From Hellea sp965224755 (lineage in GTDB: Bacteria; Pseudomonadota; Alphaproteobacteria; Caulobacterales; Maricaulaceae), in contig OZ245061.1 in the NCBI GenBank assembly GCA_965224755.1, positions 1,364,001 to 1,428,000 on the forward strand: a stretch of DNA of 64,000 nt. Reading direction: 5' to 3'. Made by a program: the position numbers and the translations under genes. A model generated the notes under the pieces. It was not told where the DNA came from, ran no database searches, and worked only from the letters and a program-made list of their open reading frames with translations. Below are positions 18,602 through 27,312 of the stretch, in pieces (positions within the stretch are counted from its first letter, which is position 1; every line of letters starts with the position of its first letter).

Positions 18602-20035
18602 ATGAACAATAGAAGATCATTTTTAAAAGGCGTGTCGGGCGCAGGGGCTGTTTCCTTTCTGGGCGGAACAGGCATTTTGGGAGCGCTTGGCAATTCAAAA
18701 GCCTATGCAGCCGATGTGTCGGGTTACAAGGCCATTGTCTGTTTGTTTATGCATGGCGGCCAAGATTGCCATGATACGGTTTTGCCTTATGACCAAGCTT
18801 CTTATGACGGCTATGCGGCGCTGCGATCCGGTATTTTAGACGATTATGCCAGCCAACAAGGCGGCTCGTCGCGCGACCGCGCCCGTCTGCTGGCTTTAAA
18901 CCCGGTCAATGCTGCGCAATTTGGCAGCCGTCAATTTGCTCTGACAGAGAATTTGGCCCCGCTTAAGGCTCTGTTTGATACAGGCAATGCGGCGATTGTC
19001 GGTAATGTCGGCCCGCTTATACAGCCTTTGACTAAGGCAGAATTTGAAGACGATATCACGCCTAAACCCCGCCGCCTTTTCTCTCATAATGATCAGCAAT
19101 CGACTTGGATGAGCTCCGAGCCCGAAGGCGAAGTTGTGGGCTGGGGCGGTAAATTCGCTGATGCCGCCTTGGCGTCGGGTGCCAATCAGGAAGAAATTTT
19201 CACGGCAATTTCTACAGAAGGCAGCACTGTGTTTCTTTCGGGGAAAAATACAACGCAATATATTCTCAATTCCGAAGGCCCGCCGCAAGTTGAGGGTCTC
19301 AAGAATTTTGACAGCGCGCTGCTCGGCACAGGCGCAGAGTCGGCGTTGGCTAAGCAATTGCTTGAAGATCATTACCGCAGCGTGGGCTCAGCGCGGGCAA
19401 ATCTGTTTGAACGCGATATTGCCGATGTCACAGACCGGGCTTTTATCTCCAATGAGAAATTCAGTATGGCCTTGGAAAATGCTGTGCAGCTAACGACGCA
19501 ATTTCCAAGGACCAATGTGGGTGACCAGCTGAAATCAGTTGCTGAGACCCTGAATATAAAAAGCGCGTTGCAGGTTAACCGGCAGGTATTTTTTGTCTCA
19601 ATGGGCGGATTTGACTCTCATAATAATCAAGCCAAGAACTTACCGCGCTTACAGAAATATTACGCAGACGGTATCGCGGCCTTTTATGACGCCACGGTTG
19701 AGTTGGGCCTCGAAAATGATGTCACCTTGTTTACAGCATCCGATTTTGGCCGCTCGCTCGTCGAAAATGGCGACGGCACAGATCATGGCTGGGGCGGGCA
19801 TCATTTTATTGTCGGCGGCGCTGTCAATGGTAACACGATTTACGGCGATATTCCGCCTTACGCTACTGAACATGATTTGGATGCGGGCAATGGGCGGCTG
19901 ATTCCGAATGTTTCGGTTGAGCAATATGCGGCGACGCTCGGCAAATGGTTTGGTCTCACCGATAGCGAGCTTTTATCAGCTCTTCCGGCGCTGGCAAATT
20001 TCACCGATAAGGATTTAGGCTTTATGGCAGGGTGA
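18602..20035 (+). CDS. DUF1501-family protein exported by the Tat pathway
   Basis: The N-terminus NNRRSFLKG followed by a hydrophobic stretch and AYAAD is a twin-arginine signal, so the protein is folded before export. The rest is the DUF1501 fold, an alkaline-phosphatase/sulfatase-like superfamily, with FMHGGQDCHDTVLPYD near residue 50, MGGFDSHNNQ and SDFGRSLVENGDGTDHGWGGH. These His and Asp residues probably bind metal. The ATG at 18602 has GGAG six bases upstream, while an in-frame ATG at 18596 overlaps that site. It follows the DUF1800 gene by nine bases, and the two are likely to work together on an unknown extracytoplasmic substrate. Confidence 0.88.
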   Translation: MNNRRSFLKGVSGAGAVSFLGGTGILGALGNSKAYAADVSGYKAIVCLFMHGGQDCHDTVLPYDQASYDGYAALRSGILDDYASQQGGSSRDRARLLALNPVNAAQFGSRQFALTENLAPLKALFDTGNAAIVGNVGPLIQPLTKAEFEDDITPKPRRLFSHNDQQSTWMSSEPEGEVVGWGGKFADAALASGANQEEIFTAISTEGSTVFLSGKNTTQYILNSEGPPQVEGLKNFDSALLGTGAESALAKQLLEDHYRSVGSARANLFERDIADVTDRAFISNEKFSMALENAVQLTTQFPRTNVGDQLKSVAETLNIKSALQVNRQVFFVSMGGFDSHNNQAKNLPRLQKYYADGIAAFYDATVELGLENDVTLFTASDFGRSLVENGDGTDHGWGGHHFIVGGAVNGNTIYGDIPPYATEHDLDAGNGRLIPNVSVEQYAATLGKWFGLTDSELLSALPALANFTDKDLGFMAG

Positions 20036-20125
20036 GCCGCTAAAAGGCTGTAAAAAACATCACATTTTGCGAAAATCTGCGTTGACGGGCAGGGGGGTTA
20101 TGGTTACACACCGCCCAACATCTAA

Positions 20126-20202
<77 letters not shown>

Positions 20203-20239
20203 TAATGCGCTTATTCAGGCATTTTGGATAGGGGCATTC

Positions 20240-21439
20240 CTATGACAGTGACGTGCAAAAATCTTTTATCCGTTCACAGGCAAGTTCTAGGCTCGGTGTA
20301 TCCACAGAATAGGAAATTCGGAAATTAGGTGAGGCCTGGAAGGCCGCACCGGGGACGACAGCGACATGGGCTTCGTCCAAAAGGCAGCTTGCAAAATCTA
20401 CATCGGTTTCAATAATTTTACCCTTTGGGCTACGCTTGCCGATTATGTCCGAACATTGCACAAAAATATAAAATGCGCCTAAAGGCAAAGAGCAGGATAT
20501 TCCGGAAATAGCATTTATCCGGCGATGTACAATATCTCTACGGGCTTTGTAAATGTCATTGCGCTTGGCGATGAAATCCTGCGGCCCGTTGAGTGCTTCC
20601 ATGGCCGCATATTGGGAAATTGAAGCGGCGTTAGAGGTTGTTTGTCCCATGACTTTTGCCATGCCTTTAATCAACCATTCGGGTCCGCCGGCATAGCCGA
20701 TCCGCCAGCCTGTCATGGCATAGGCTTTTGACACTCCGTTCACCGTTAAGATGCGGTCGAAAAGATCAGGGGCCACTTGCGCCAGAGTTGCAAATTCGTG
20801 ACCGTCATAGACAAGGTGTTCATAGATATCATCACACAGAATCATGATGTTTGGGTAGGCGCGCAGTACGTCGGCGAGGGCCGCCATATCAGTCTGGCTA
20901 TAAACAGCTCCGGTGGGATTTGAGGGAGAATTTAAAAACAGCCATTTGGTTTTTGTGGTAATGGCTTTTTCCAAACTTTCAGGTTTTAGAATAAAATTTT
21001 CGTTTGGAGAGGATGCCGCTATAACGGGAATTCCGCCCGCAAGTTTTACCATATCAGGGTAGGAGACCCAACACGGCGCCGGAATGATGACCTCATCAGC
21101 GGGGTTAAGGCTGGCGAGTAAAGCATTGTAAATGACAGCTTTGCCGCCTGGCGAAACATTGATTTGGCTCGGGGCGTAATCCAGAGTGTTATCGCGTTTG
21201 AACTTATGGCATATGGCCCTTTTCAGCGCAGGCATGCCGTCCACATTTGTGTATTTTGTATGGCCGAGATTTATCGCCTTTTGTGCGGCCAGCTTAATAT
21301 TATCAGGCGTATCAAAATCCGGTTCTCCGGCCGATAACCCGATGACGTCGATCCCTTCTTCGCGCAGCGTGCGGGCAGCTTGGGTAATCAGCAATGTCGC
21401 AGATGGGCTGATACGGGCCAAATGTTCGGATATGCCCAT
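20240..21439 (-). CDS. aspC: Pyridoxal-phosphate aminotransferase, class I (aspartate aminotransferase type)
   Basis: This cytoplasmic aminotransferase belongs to the Ib-type aspartate (or aspartate/prephenate) group. It shows GLSAGEPDFDTPDNIK (residues 35-50), the substrate-binding NSPSNPTGAVY, and the PLP Lys in VNGVSKAYAMTGWRIGYAGG near residue 238, followed by the conserved Arg. The 399 residues are typical. It begins two bases after the stop of the class V aminotransferase, so the two are co-transcribed. Activity on prephenate cannot be excluded. Confidence 0.9.
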   Translation of the reverse strand: MGISEHLARISPSATLLITQAARTLREEGIDVIGLSAGEPDFDTPDNIKLAAQKAINLGHTKYTNVDGMPALKRAICHKFKRDNTLDYAPSQINVSPGGKAVIYNALLASLNPADEVIIPAPCWVSYPDMVKLAGGIPVIAASSPNENFILKPESLEKAITTKTKWLFLNSPSNPTGAVYSQTDMAALADVLRAYPNIMILCDDIYEHLVYDGHEFATLAQVAPDLFDRILTVNGVSKAYAMTGWRIGYAGGPEWLIKGMAKVMGQTTSNAASISQYAAMEALNGPQDFIAKRNDIYKARRDIVHRRINAISGISCSLPLGAFYIFVQCSDIIGKRSPKGKIIETDVDFASCLLDEAHVAVVPGAAFQASPNFRISYSVDTPSLELACERIKDFCTSLS

Positions 21440-21441
21440 GC

Positions 21442-22560
21442 TTATGCGTCCATCACAGTTTTTAGCGTATCCAAAAACCGATCAACAAAAGGCTCTTGCG
21501 CCGTATGTCCCATTAACCCGATTCGCCAAATTTTCCCGGTGAGCGCTCCCAATCCACCGCCGATCTCTATATTGTGCTTTGATAGTAATATTGAGCGTAG
21601 GTGGGCTTCGTCTTTTATAGTTTTCGGTAATATTACGCTATTGAGCTGAGGTAGCCGGAAATCGGGTTCGACAAGATAGGTAAATCCAATGGCTTCCAAG
21701 CCATCACGCAAGCGCATATGTTGAGAAGCGTGACGCGCCCATGCGGCCTCTAAACCTTCCTCTTTGAGCATAAGTAGCGCTTCGTGCAGTCCATACATGG
21801 CATTGACCGGAGCGGTATGATGATAGGATCGACCACCCGCGCCTTCCCAATAAGCCATTACCAGACTCAAATCCAAAAACCAACTTTGGACTTTGGTCGT
21901 GCGCGCTTTGACCGCCTTGATGGCGCGGTCACTGAAACTAACAGGCGATAGGCCGGGCGAACAGGAGAGGCATTTTTGCGATCCCGAATAGGTTGCGTCA
22001 ATGTCCCATTCGTCAACCTTCAAACGGACGCCCCCTAAAGAGGTAACGGTATCAACAATGGTTAAGGCCTTATATTTTCGCGCTAAAGCACATAGTATTT
22101 TTGCGTCGGACAAAGCTCCGGTTGAGGTTTCAGCATGAACAAAAGCAACCGCTTTCACGTCCGGATTTTTAGCTAAAGTCTGTGCAAGCTTATCGGGGCT
22201 AACCGGGTGGCCCCATTCATCCTTGACGAGAATGGCATGACCGCCCGCACGCTCGACATTCTCGCGCATACGGCCGCCGAAAACCCCGTTTTCACAGACT
22301 ATAACCTTATCACCAGGTTCAACCAGATTGACAAAACACATTTCCATACCGGCGGAACCCGGCGCAGAGACAGGAAAGGTCAAATGGTTTTCGGTTTGGA
22401 AGGCGTAGCGGAGTAATGATTTTATCTCGTCCATCAAGATAATGAAATGTGGATCCAGATGACCGATTGTGGGTCTGGCCATGGCCGTTAAAACCCGCTC
22501 AGGAACCGTTGAGGGGCCCGGCCCCATCATGATGTTCCTTGCTGGCATAAATGATGACAT
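21442..22560 (-). CDS. Class V aminotransferase (serine/alanine-glyoxylate aminotransferase family)
   Basis: This PLP enzyme transfers an amino group from Ser, Ala or Asp to glyoxylate. It has the N-terminal NIMMGPGPSTVPERVL (residues 9-24), the cofactor region SAPGSAGMEMCF, the Asp in IVDTVTSLGG, and the PLP Lys in YSGSQKCLSCSPGL. I chose the ATG at 22560: AAGGGA stands six bases before it and the family motif follows directly. An upstream in-frame start at 22629 adds unrelated residues. The family includes BhcA of the beta-hydroxyaspartate cycle, but no other gene of that cycle is present, so the exact amino donor is open. Confidence 0.87.
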   Translation of the reverse strand: MSSFMPARNIMMGPGPSTVPERVLTAMARPTIGHLDPHFIILMDEIKSLLRYAFQTENHLTFPVSAPGSAGMEMCFVNLVEPGDKVIVCENGVFGGRMRENVERAGGHAILVKDEWGHPVSPDKLAQTLAKNPDVKAVAFVHAETSTGALSDAKILCALARKYKALTIVDTVTSLGGVRLKVDEWDIDATYSGSQKCLSCSPGLSPVSFSDRAIKAVKARTTKVQSWFLDLSLVMAYWEGAGGRSYHHTAPVNAMYGLHEALLMLKEEGLEAAWARHASQHMRLRDGLEAIGFTYLVEPDFRLPQLNSVILPKTIKDEAHLRSILLSKHNIEIGGGLGALTGKIWRIGLMGHTAQEPFVDRFLDTLKTVMDA

Positions 22561-22706
22561 TGAAGTCCCTTTTAAACGATCCGTTTTTTGCAGGTCACAA
22601 TCTATATCGCCAGTTTCATGCCCCGCCAAGAGCTAGCTTTTTTGATTTACTATTAAATTCACGATCAGGTCAGTACCCAACGGGGTTATTTTATTACCAA
22701 ATCTGA

Positions 22707-22841
22707 TTATGTCCGCAGGACAAGTTTTATCAATCCCCCAACAATCAAGATTGTTGTAACACCTAATGCCCATAAGGCGACAAACCACAAAATCTCTTTC
22801 GGGCCGGTTTTCTCTATATGAGTGTCTTTGTCCTCGCGCAT
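22707..22841 (-). CDS. DUF2474-type small membrane protein of cytochrome bd (44 residues)
   Basis: A short gene starts at 22841 with its ATG sharing one base with the cydB stop (TGATG). It encodes a charged N-terminus (MREDKDTHIEKTGPKE) and one membrane helix, ILWFVALWALGVTTILIVGG, then LIKLVLRT. This matches the pattern of DUF2474 or CydX/CydZ-like small subunits coded behind cydB, which stabilise the bd oxidase. The position, the coupled start and the single helix support it. It is easily missed because of its size. Confidence 0.8.
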   Translation of the reverse strand: MREDKDTHIEKTGPKEILWFVALWALGVTTILIVGGLIKLVLRT

Positions 22842-23842
22842 CAATGATAGCCTGTATTCGGATCGACTTTACCGCGAAAAACCCAATAGGAATAGGCCGT
22901 ATAAGCAAGTATCATGGGCAAGAGAATGAGCGCGCCAACGAGCATGAACATCAGGCTTTTATCAGGCGCGGCGGCTTGCTGAATAGTGATGGCGCGAGGA
23001 ACGATATAGGGCGTGATACCTATTCCTAATCCGGCAAAACAGAGCAGGAAGAGGCCAATAGCGCTTAGAAATGGTACATTGTCTTTTCGTTTTTTGAGGC
23101 CCCAAGCTAGTGCTACCGCGAGAATCAAGACTAAAGTCGGCACCGGAAGCACAAAGAGAAGCTGCGGGAATGTAAACCAGCGTTCGGCGATTTCGGGCGA
23201 GAGGAATGGCGTCCAAAGGCTAACGATTCCCATAAAGAAAAGAGTTGCCAGACCGACACGTTTAGAAATCCGGTAAACCTGATCCCGTAAAGACCCCGTA
23301 GTTTTCATAATCAGCCATGTTGAGCCCAAGAGAGCATATCCGGCTGTCAGGGCGAGGCCGCAAGTCACTGTGAAGGGCGTGAGCCAATCCCACCAGCCGC
23401 CTGCATAGGCGCGGCCTTCAACTTCAATCCCCTGAACAAATGCGCCGAGGACAATGCCCTGCATGAAGGTGGCAATCAGCGAGCCAAAAAAGAAAGATTT
23501 ATCCCACGTTTTTTCATGGGCCTTGTCACGCCAGCGAAATTCAAAAGCCACGCCGCGAAAGACCAACGCTAAGATCATGGCAATAAACGGTGCATAGAGG
23601 GCGGGCATAACCACGGCATAGGCTAACGGAAAAGCCGCCATTAGGCCTCCGCCGCTGAGGACGAGCCATGTTTCATTACCATCCCAAACAGGGGCAACAG
23701 AATTCATCGCAACATCGCGGTCCTCATCTGTTTTCAAGAACGGAAAGACCAAACCGATACCAAGGTCAAAACCATCGAGAATAACATAGATAAAAATGGA
23801 GAGCGCTAACAGGCCTGCCCATATAGTCGGTAAGTCAAACAT
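22841..23842 (-). CDS. cydB: Cytochrome bd ubiquinol oxidase subunit II
   Basis: This is the second subunit of the bd-type terminal oxidase, with about eight or nine membrane helices, and it supports haem binding in subunit I. The start DLPTIWAGLLALSIFIYVILDGFDLGIG and the segment PVWDGNETWLVLSGG (residues 50-65) are family signatures. Two ATGs are adjacent; the second, at 23842, has the better spacing to GGAGG. It lies nine bases behind cydA and is followed by the small DUF2474 gene. At 333 residues it is of the shorter, cyanide-insensitive type. Confidence 0.93.
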   Translation of the reverse strand: MFDLPTIWAGLLALSIFIYVILDGFDLGIGLVFPFLKTDEDRDVAMNSVAPVWDGNETWLVLSGGGLMAAFPLAYAVVMPALYAPFIAMILALVFRGVAFEFRWRDKAHEKTWDKSFFFGSLIATFMQGIVLGAFVQGIEVEGRAYAGGWWDWLTPFTVTCGLALTAGYALLGSTWLIMKTTGSLRDQVYRISKRVGLATLFFMGIVSLWTPFLSPEIAERWFTFPQLLFVLPVPTLVLILAVALAWGLKKRKDNVPFLSAIGLFLLCFAGLGIGITPYIVPRAITIQQAAAPDKSLMFMLVGALILLPMILAYTAYSYWVFRGKVDPNTGYH

Positions 23843-23851
23843 CATACCCTC

Positions 23852-25237
23852 CTACTGTCCGTCTATGGACGCAACAGGCGTGATACCTGCCGCTCGCATT
23901 GGCTTGCCGGGGAGCGCCGCGAGCTCGCCGGGCGTTTTGCTCATCATCTTGAGAATATAATAGGTGCCGGCGCCAAACAGGACAAAATAGACGATGATAA
24001 ATGCCAAGAGCGAGGCCGCTACAGCTGGCGCTTCAACAGGGGCAATAGAGTCTGAGGTGCGCAGCAGTCCGTAGACCGTGAAGGGCTGCCTGCCGACTTC
24101 AGTCGTAATCCAGCCTGCCAGCACGGCAACAAACCCTGATGGCCCCATCAGCAATACGAAGCGGTGAAACAGCTTGGCCTCATAAAAGCGTTTTCGCCAT
24201 CTCAGAAACAAACTAGCTGCGCCGACAAAGAGCATGAGAAATCCCAAACCGACCATGATACGGAAACTCCAGAAAACAATGGCAACGGGCGGTTGATCTT
24301 CGAGCGGAATAGTATCCAGACCGTCTAGCGGCGCGTCGAGATGGTGTTTGAGAATGAGCGACGAGGCTTTGGGAATCCCGACCGCATATTTCAGTTTCTG
24401 GTTTTCTTGATCCGGGATACCGAAGAGATAAAGCGGCGCGCCGTGAGGGTGACTCTGAAAATGGCCTTCCATCGCCATGACCTTGGCTGGTTGATGCTCG
24501 AGCGTATTGATGCCGTGCATATCGCCGGCCAAAATTTGCAAGGGCGCGACAAGCGCTATCATCCACATGGCCATAGAGAACATCTTGCGGGCTTCGATAT
24601 TGGTTTTATCTTTTAAAAGGTGCCACGCGCCTACGGCTCCGACAACGAAAGCTGTTGTTAGAAAGGCCGCGAGCACCATGTGAACAAGACGGTAGGGGAA
24701 GGAGGGATTAAAGATAATCGCCATCCAGTCCTCTGGGACGAATTGTCCGGCTTCATTAATGCCGTAACCTTGCGGGGTTTGCATCCAAGAGTTGGCAGAC
24801 AGAATCCAGGTGGCTGACAAAAGTGTCCCTGACGCCACCATAACAGTAGCAAAGAAATGCAGTCTCTTAGAGACGCGTCCCATGCCAAATAGCATGACGC
24901 CGAGAAACCCGGCTTCGAGGAAGAAGGCGGTTAGCACCTCATAAGCCATAAGCGGGCCGATGACGGGGCCGGCTTTGTCTGAAAAGACGCTCCAATTTGT
25001 ACCAAATTGATAAGACATGACGATGCCCGAAACGACGCCCATGCCGAAGGTCATTGCGAAAATTTTCCGCCAATATTTATACAGGCGCAGATAGACGGAA
25101 TTATCCGTTTTAAGCCACAGCCCCTCCAAAACCATGAGGTAACTGGCGAGGCCGATAGAAAAAGCCGGGAAAATAATATGAAACGAAATGGTGAAAGCAA
25201 ATTGCGCGCGGGCAAGATCAACAGCTAGGTTTTCCAT
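23852..25237 (-). CDS. cydA: Cytochrome bd ubiquinol oxidase subunit I (short Q-loop, CioA type)
   Basis: This is the haem-bearing subunit that oxidises quinol and reduces oxygen. The N-terminus ARAQFAFTISFHIIFPAFSIG carries the haem-ligand His, and AGWITTEVGRQPFTVYG is the conserved GWxxxExGRQPW-like motif. The periplasmic Q-loop region is short and the total is 461 residues, which fits the CioA (cyanide-insensitive) branch. It lies four bases behind the DUF442 gene in the same operon as the persulfide-dioxygenase-like hydrolase. bd oxidases resist sulfide, so the context suggests respiration under sulfide stress. Confidence 0.93.
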   Translation of the reverse strand: MENLAVDLARAQFAFTISFHIIFPAFSIGLASYLMVLEGLWLKTDNSVYLRLYKYWRKIFAMTFGMGVVSGIVMSYQFGTNWSVFSDKAGPVIGPLMAYEVLTAFFLEAGFLGVMLFGMGRVSKRLHFFATVMVASGTLLSATWILSANSWMQTPQGYGINEAGQFVPEDWMAIIFNPSFPYRLVHMVLAAFLTTAFVVGAVGAWHLLKDKTNIEARKMFSMAMWMIALVAPLQILAGDMHGINTLEHQPAKVMAMEGHFQSHPHGAPLYLFGIPDQENQKLKYAVGIPKASSLILKHHLDAPLDGLDTIPLEDQPPVAIVFWSFRIMVGLGFLMLFVGAASLFLRWRKRFYEAKLFHRFVLLMGPSGFVAVLAGWITTEVGRQPFTVYGLLRTSDSIAPVEAPAVAASLLAFIIVYFVLFGAGTYYILKMMSKTPGELAALPGKPMRAAGITPVASIDGQ

Positions 25238-25241
25238 GATA

Positions 25242-25673
25242 TTATCCTAATCTATAACTTTGCTGGTCGAGGAACATTCGTAAAGGGGATAAATCATATC
25301 CGGCCTGTTGCGCTGCGCCTAATATTTGGTCGCTTGGCAATCTTCCGGCATGGCTCACCGCCCATAGGGTAGCCGAGCGCGTGCCGGTGCGGCAAAAAGC
25401 GAGTATAGGCTTTTCTGCGGAGTGTAATGTTTCCGAAAATTCTGTGACATTTTCCGGCGTCATACGTCCGGAGATTACTGCTATCTGGTAGTAGGCAAGG
25501 CCTAATGCCTCCGCTTTTTTCTCTAATGTTTCGTTGCGGGGTTGAAGCGGAGCCTCGCCGTCAGGGCGGTTGTTAATGATGGTCTTGATGCCGGCGGCGG
25601 CAATATCGTCCAAATCATTTTCAAATATCTGACCCGATACGGAAATGCCGCCATTCAATTCTCTTATTTTCAC
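25242..25673 (-). CDS. DUF442 / TIGR01244-type phosphatase-like sulfur transferase
   Basis: A 143-residue cytoplasmic protein with a tyrosine-phosphatase-like fold. The active-site loop is FCRTGTRSATLW near residue 106 (Cys and Arg of the CX5R signature), and the N-terminal GISVSGQI and TIINNRPDGE are family features. In Xylella-type Blh this domain is fused to the metallo-hydrolase; here the two are separate neighbouring genes, eight bases apart. It starts with GTG. The likely role is sulfur transfer or persulfide handling with the neighbour. Confidence 0.85.
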   Translation of the reverse strand: MKIRELNGGISVSGQIFENDLDDIAAAGIKTIINNRPDGEAPLQPRNETLEKKAEALGLAYYQIAVISGRMTPENVTEFSETLHSAEKPILAFCRTGTRSATLWAVSHAGRLPSDQILGAAQQAGYDLSPLRMFLDQQSYRLG

Positions 25674-25681
25674 GATAATCT

Positions 25682-26548
25682 CTATACGGCGTTAATTGGG
25701 ATTTTAAGGTAGCGCTGCCCGTTATCTTCGGGTTCGGGTAGCTCGCCCGCCCGCATATTGACTTGAATGGACGGCAATATCAGCTTTGGCATATCCAACG
25801 TCTTATCCCGCGCGGTGCGCATTTTTATAAATTCATCACGGGTGACGCTGGCGTTCATGTGGATATTATGGGCCTTTTGCTCACTTACCGTTGTTTCCCA
25901 GATAAACTCATCCCGGCCCGGAGCCTTGTAATCGTGGCACAGAAACATGCGCGTAGCGCCCGGAAGGGCGTAAAGTTTTTGAACCGAATCAAAAAGCACC
26001 CCGGCATCACCGCCCGGAAAGTCACAGCGGGCAGAACCAAAATCGGGCATAAATAATGTGTCGCCAACAAAGACAGTATCGCCGATATGAAAGGCGATGC
26101 AGGCAGAGGTATGCCCCGGAACGAAGAGAACGCGCACGTCAATATTTCCAATTTTAAAGACCTCATTGTCTTGGAATAAATGATCAAATTGGCTGCCATC
26201 GCGTTTGAAGGTTTTATCTTCATTAAACAGACCGCCGAACACTTTTTGAACATCCGGGATATGAGCGCCGATAGCTATTTTGCCGCCGAGTTTGCTATGA
26301 AGGTAAGGCGCTGCCGAGAAATGATCGGCATGAGCATGAGTTTCCAATATCCAGCCTACCTTAAGATCATGGGCCTTCACATAGGCGATGACCTTATCCG
26401 CTGATTGCGTGCCTGTCCGCCCGGAATTGGCGTGGTAATCTAATACGGAATCTATGATTGCGGCTGAGCCCGTATTAGGATCAGATACAATATGGGTTAC
26501 GGTGAAAGTGGCTTCGTCAAAGAAGGATTTTACATCAGGGCTCGTCAT
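25682..26548 (-). CDS. MBL-fold metallo-hydrolase, persulfide dioxygenase-like (Blh/ETHE1 group)
   Basis: This cytoplasmic iron or zinc enzyme of the metallo-beta-lactamase fold has ETHAHADHFSAAPYL (HxHxDH, near residue 70), the further ligands in FVPGHTSACIAFHIGDTVFVGDTLF, and FLCHDY. ETHE1-type members oxidise glutathione persulfide to sulfite; the neighbouring DUF442 and rhodanese genes support that. I chose the second ATG (26548), six bases from GAGGAG, over 26551. It is first in the operon that continues into cydAB. A perfect TATAAT lies upstream at 26591-26596 on this strand. Confidence 0.85.
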   Translation of the reverse strand: MTSPDVKSFFDEATFTVTHIVSDPNTGSAAIIDSVLDYHANSGRTGTQSADKVIAYVKAHDLKVGWILETHAHADHFSAAPYLHSKLGGKIAIGAHIPDVQKVFGGLFNEDKTFKRDGSQFDHLFQDNEVFKIGNIDVRVLFVPGHTSACIAFHIGDTVFVGDTLFMPDFGSARCDFPGGDAGVLFDSVQKLYALPGATRMFLCHDYKAPGRDEFIWETTVSEQKAHNIHMNASVTRDEFIKMRTARDKTLDMPKLILPSIQVNMRAGELPEPEDNGQRYLKIPINAV

Positions 26549-26590
26549 CATTCACTCCTCACACGCTTCATGGTGATGTCCTATGTGGAT

Positions 26591-26625
26591 ATTATACTGA
26601 TATATTATATAGTGATTTAGGCACA
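26591..26625 (-). promoter_or_regulatory. Candidate promoter of the MBL-DUF442-cydAB operon with imperfect regulator dyad
   Basis: On the minus strand a perfect TATAAT occupies 26596-26591, about 40 bases before the first gene. TGTGC-CTAAA-TCACT (26625-26611) resembles the dyads found before three other genes of this island. Here the dyad centre is only 22 bases from the -10, not 30, so it overlaps the -35 region and might repress or act differently. Confidence 0.45.
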
Positions 26626-26697
26626 TAGTGCTACAGAATAGTCAAAATTAATAGGTTCTGAGCTAGGCTTTAAAAGTTTATTGGGCGGTATTGATTA

Positions 26698-26740
26698 TGT
26701 GACGCGGTCACTATTGAGGCAGCAATAAGACTGCTAATTT
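26698..26740 (+). promoter_or_regulatory. Class II-type regulator site and -10 element before the rhodanese lipoprotein
   Basis: TGTGA-CGCGG-TCACT (26698-26712) contains the perfect dyad GTGAC-GCG-GTCAC. TAATTT at 26735-26740 is a possible -10, beginning exactly 30 bases after the dyad centre; this would place the centre at about -42. The start codon is 59 bases from the centre. The same spacing recurs at two other promoters in the island. Confidence 0.6.
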
Positions 26741-26763
26741 GTTTTTATTCATGGAGTTCGACT

Positions 26764-27261
26764 ATGTCATTTATTCAAAGTAATGCCTGCGCACGGTATG
26801 TTGCGTTAATCCCACTTTCCCTTGGCCTGCTTTTGGCTGGCTGCGGCCCGTCTGCCAGCGATGCGGCCCAGAAAAGCCCATCCCTAAATACATCTGGAGA
26901 GATCGTGAGCATTGACGGGCCTGTCAGGTCAGCGTTCAAAGCAAATCATGTGGATGCTATGGGCGCTCGCAAGCTTTTAGCGACGGCGACGGAAACGATC
27001 GTTTTGGATGTGCGCACGCAAAAAGAGATTGATGGCGGATATATTGAGGGGGCGATATTTGCGAATTTCTATGAAGAAGATTTTGCCCAGAAATTATCCA
27101 AGCTCGACCGCAACAAGCCCTATCTGGTACATTGCAAAGGCGGTGGACGCAGCACGAAAACTTTGGGCTTACTTAAAGATCTTGGTTTTACCAATATAAC
27201 CCATTTGGACGGGGGCTTGGATGGTTGGAAACGCGCCAAACTCCCGCTTGTTATGCCTTAA
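26764..27261 (+). CDS. Rhodanese-domain lipoprotein
   Basis: This is a sulfurtransferase domain on a lipid anchor. The signal ends in LGLLLAGC (Cys near residue 27), so the protein is outside the cytoplasmic membrane. The rhodanese domain spans residues 60-165: VLDVRTQKEIDGGYIEGA, the active-site loop VHCKGGGRS (catalytic Cys near residue 126), and HLDGGLDGWKRAKLPL. Rhodaneses move sulfane sulfur between thiols. It is transcribed away from the MBL-cyd operon and has its own predicted activator site. Confidence 0.9.
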   Translation: MSFIQSNACARYVALIPLSLGLLLAGCGPSASDAAQKSPSLNTSGEIVSIDGPVRSAFKANHVDAMGARKLLATATETIVLDVRTQKEIDGGYIEGAIFANFYEEDFAQKLSKLDRNKPYLVHCKGGGRSTKTLGLLKDLGFTNITHLDGGLDGWKRAKLPLVMP

Positions 27262-27287
27262 ATTGAAGCCATATCTGAGATCGTAAG

Positions 27288-27312
27288 ACGGCTATTTTAT
27301 TTAGCCGTTTTT
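27288..27312 (+). terminator. Terminator hairpin between two convergent rhodanese genes
   Basis: ACGGCTA (27288-27294) pairs with TAGCCGT (27302-27308) and is followed by TTTT. It overlaps the last codons of the convergent gene and may work in both directions, since the minus strand also ends in an AT-rich stretch. Confidence 0.75.

Noticed and set aside
21442..22560. Beta-hydroxyaspartate cycle locus (BhcA)
   Set aside because: None of the dehydratase, aldolase or reductase genes of that pathway is nearby; the family includes many other glyoxylate aminotransferases.
25430..25460. TGTGAC in the DUF442 gene as another regulator site
   Set aside because: It is inside the coding sequence and lacks the second half of the dyad.
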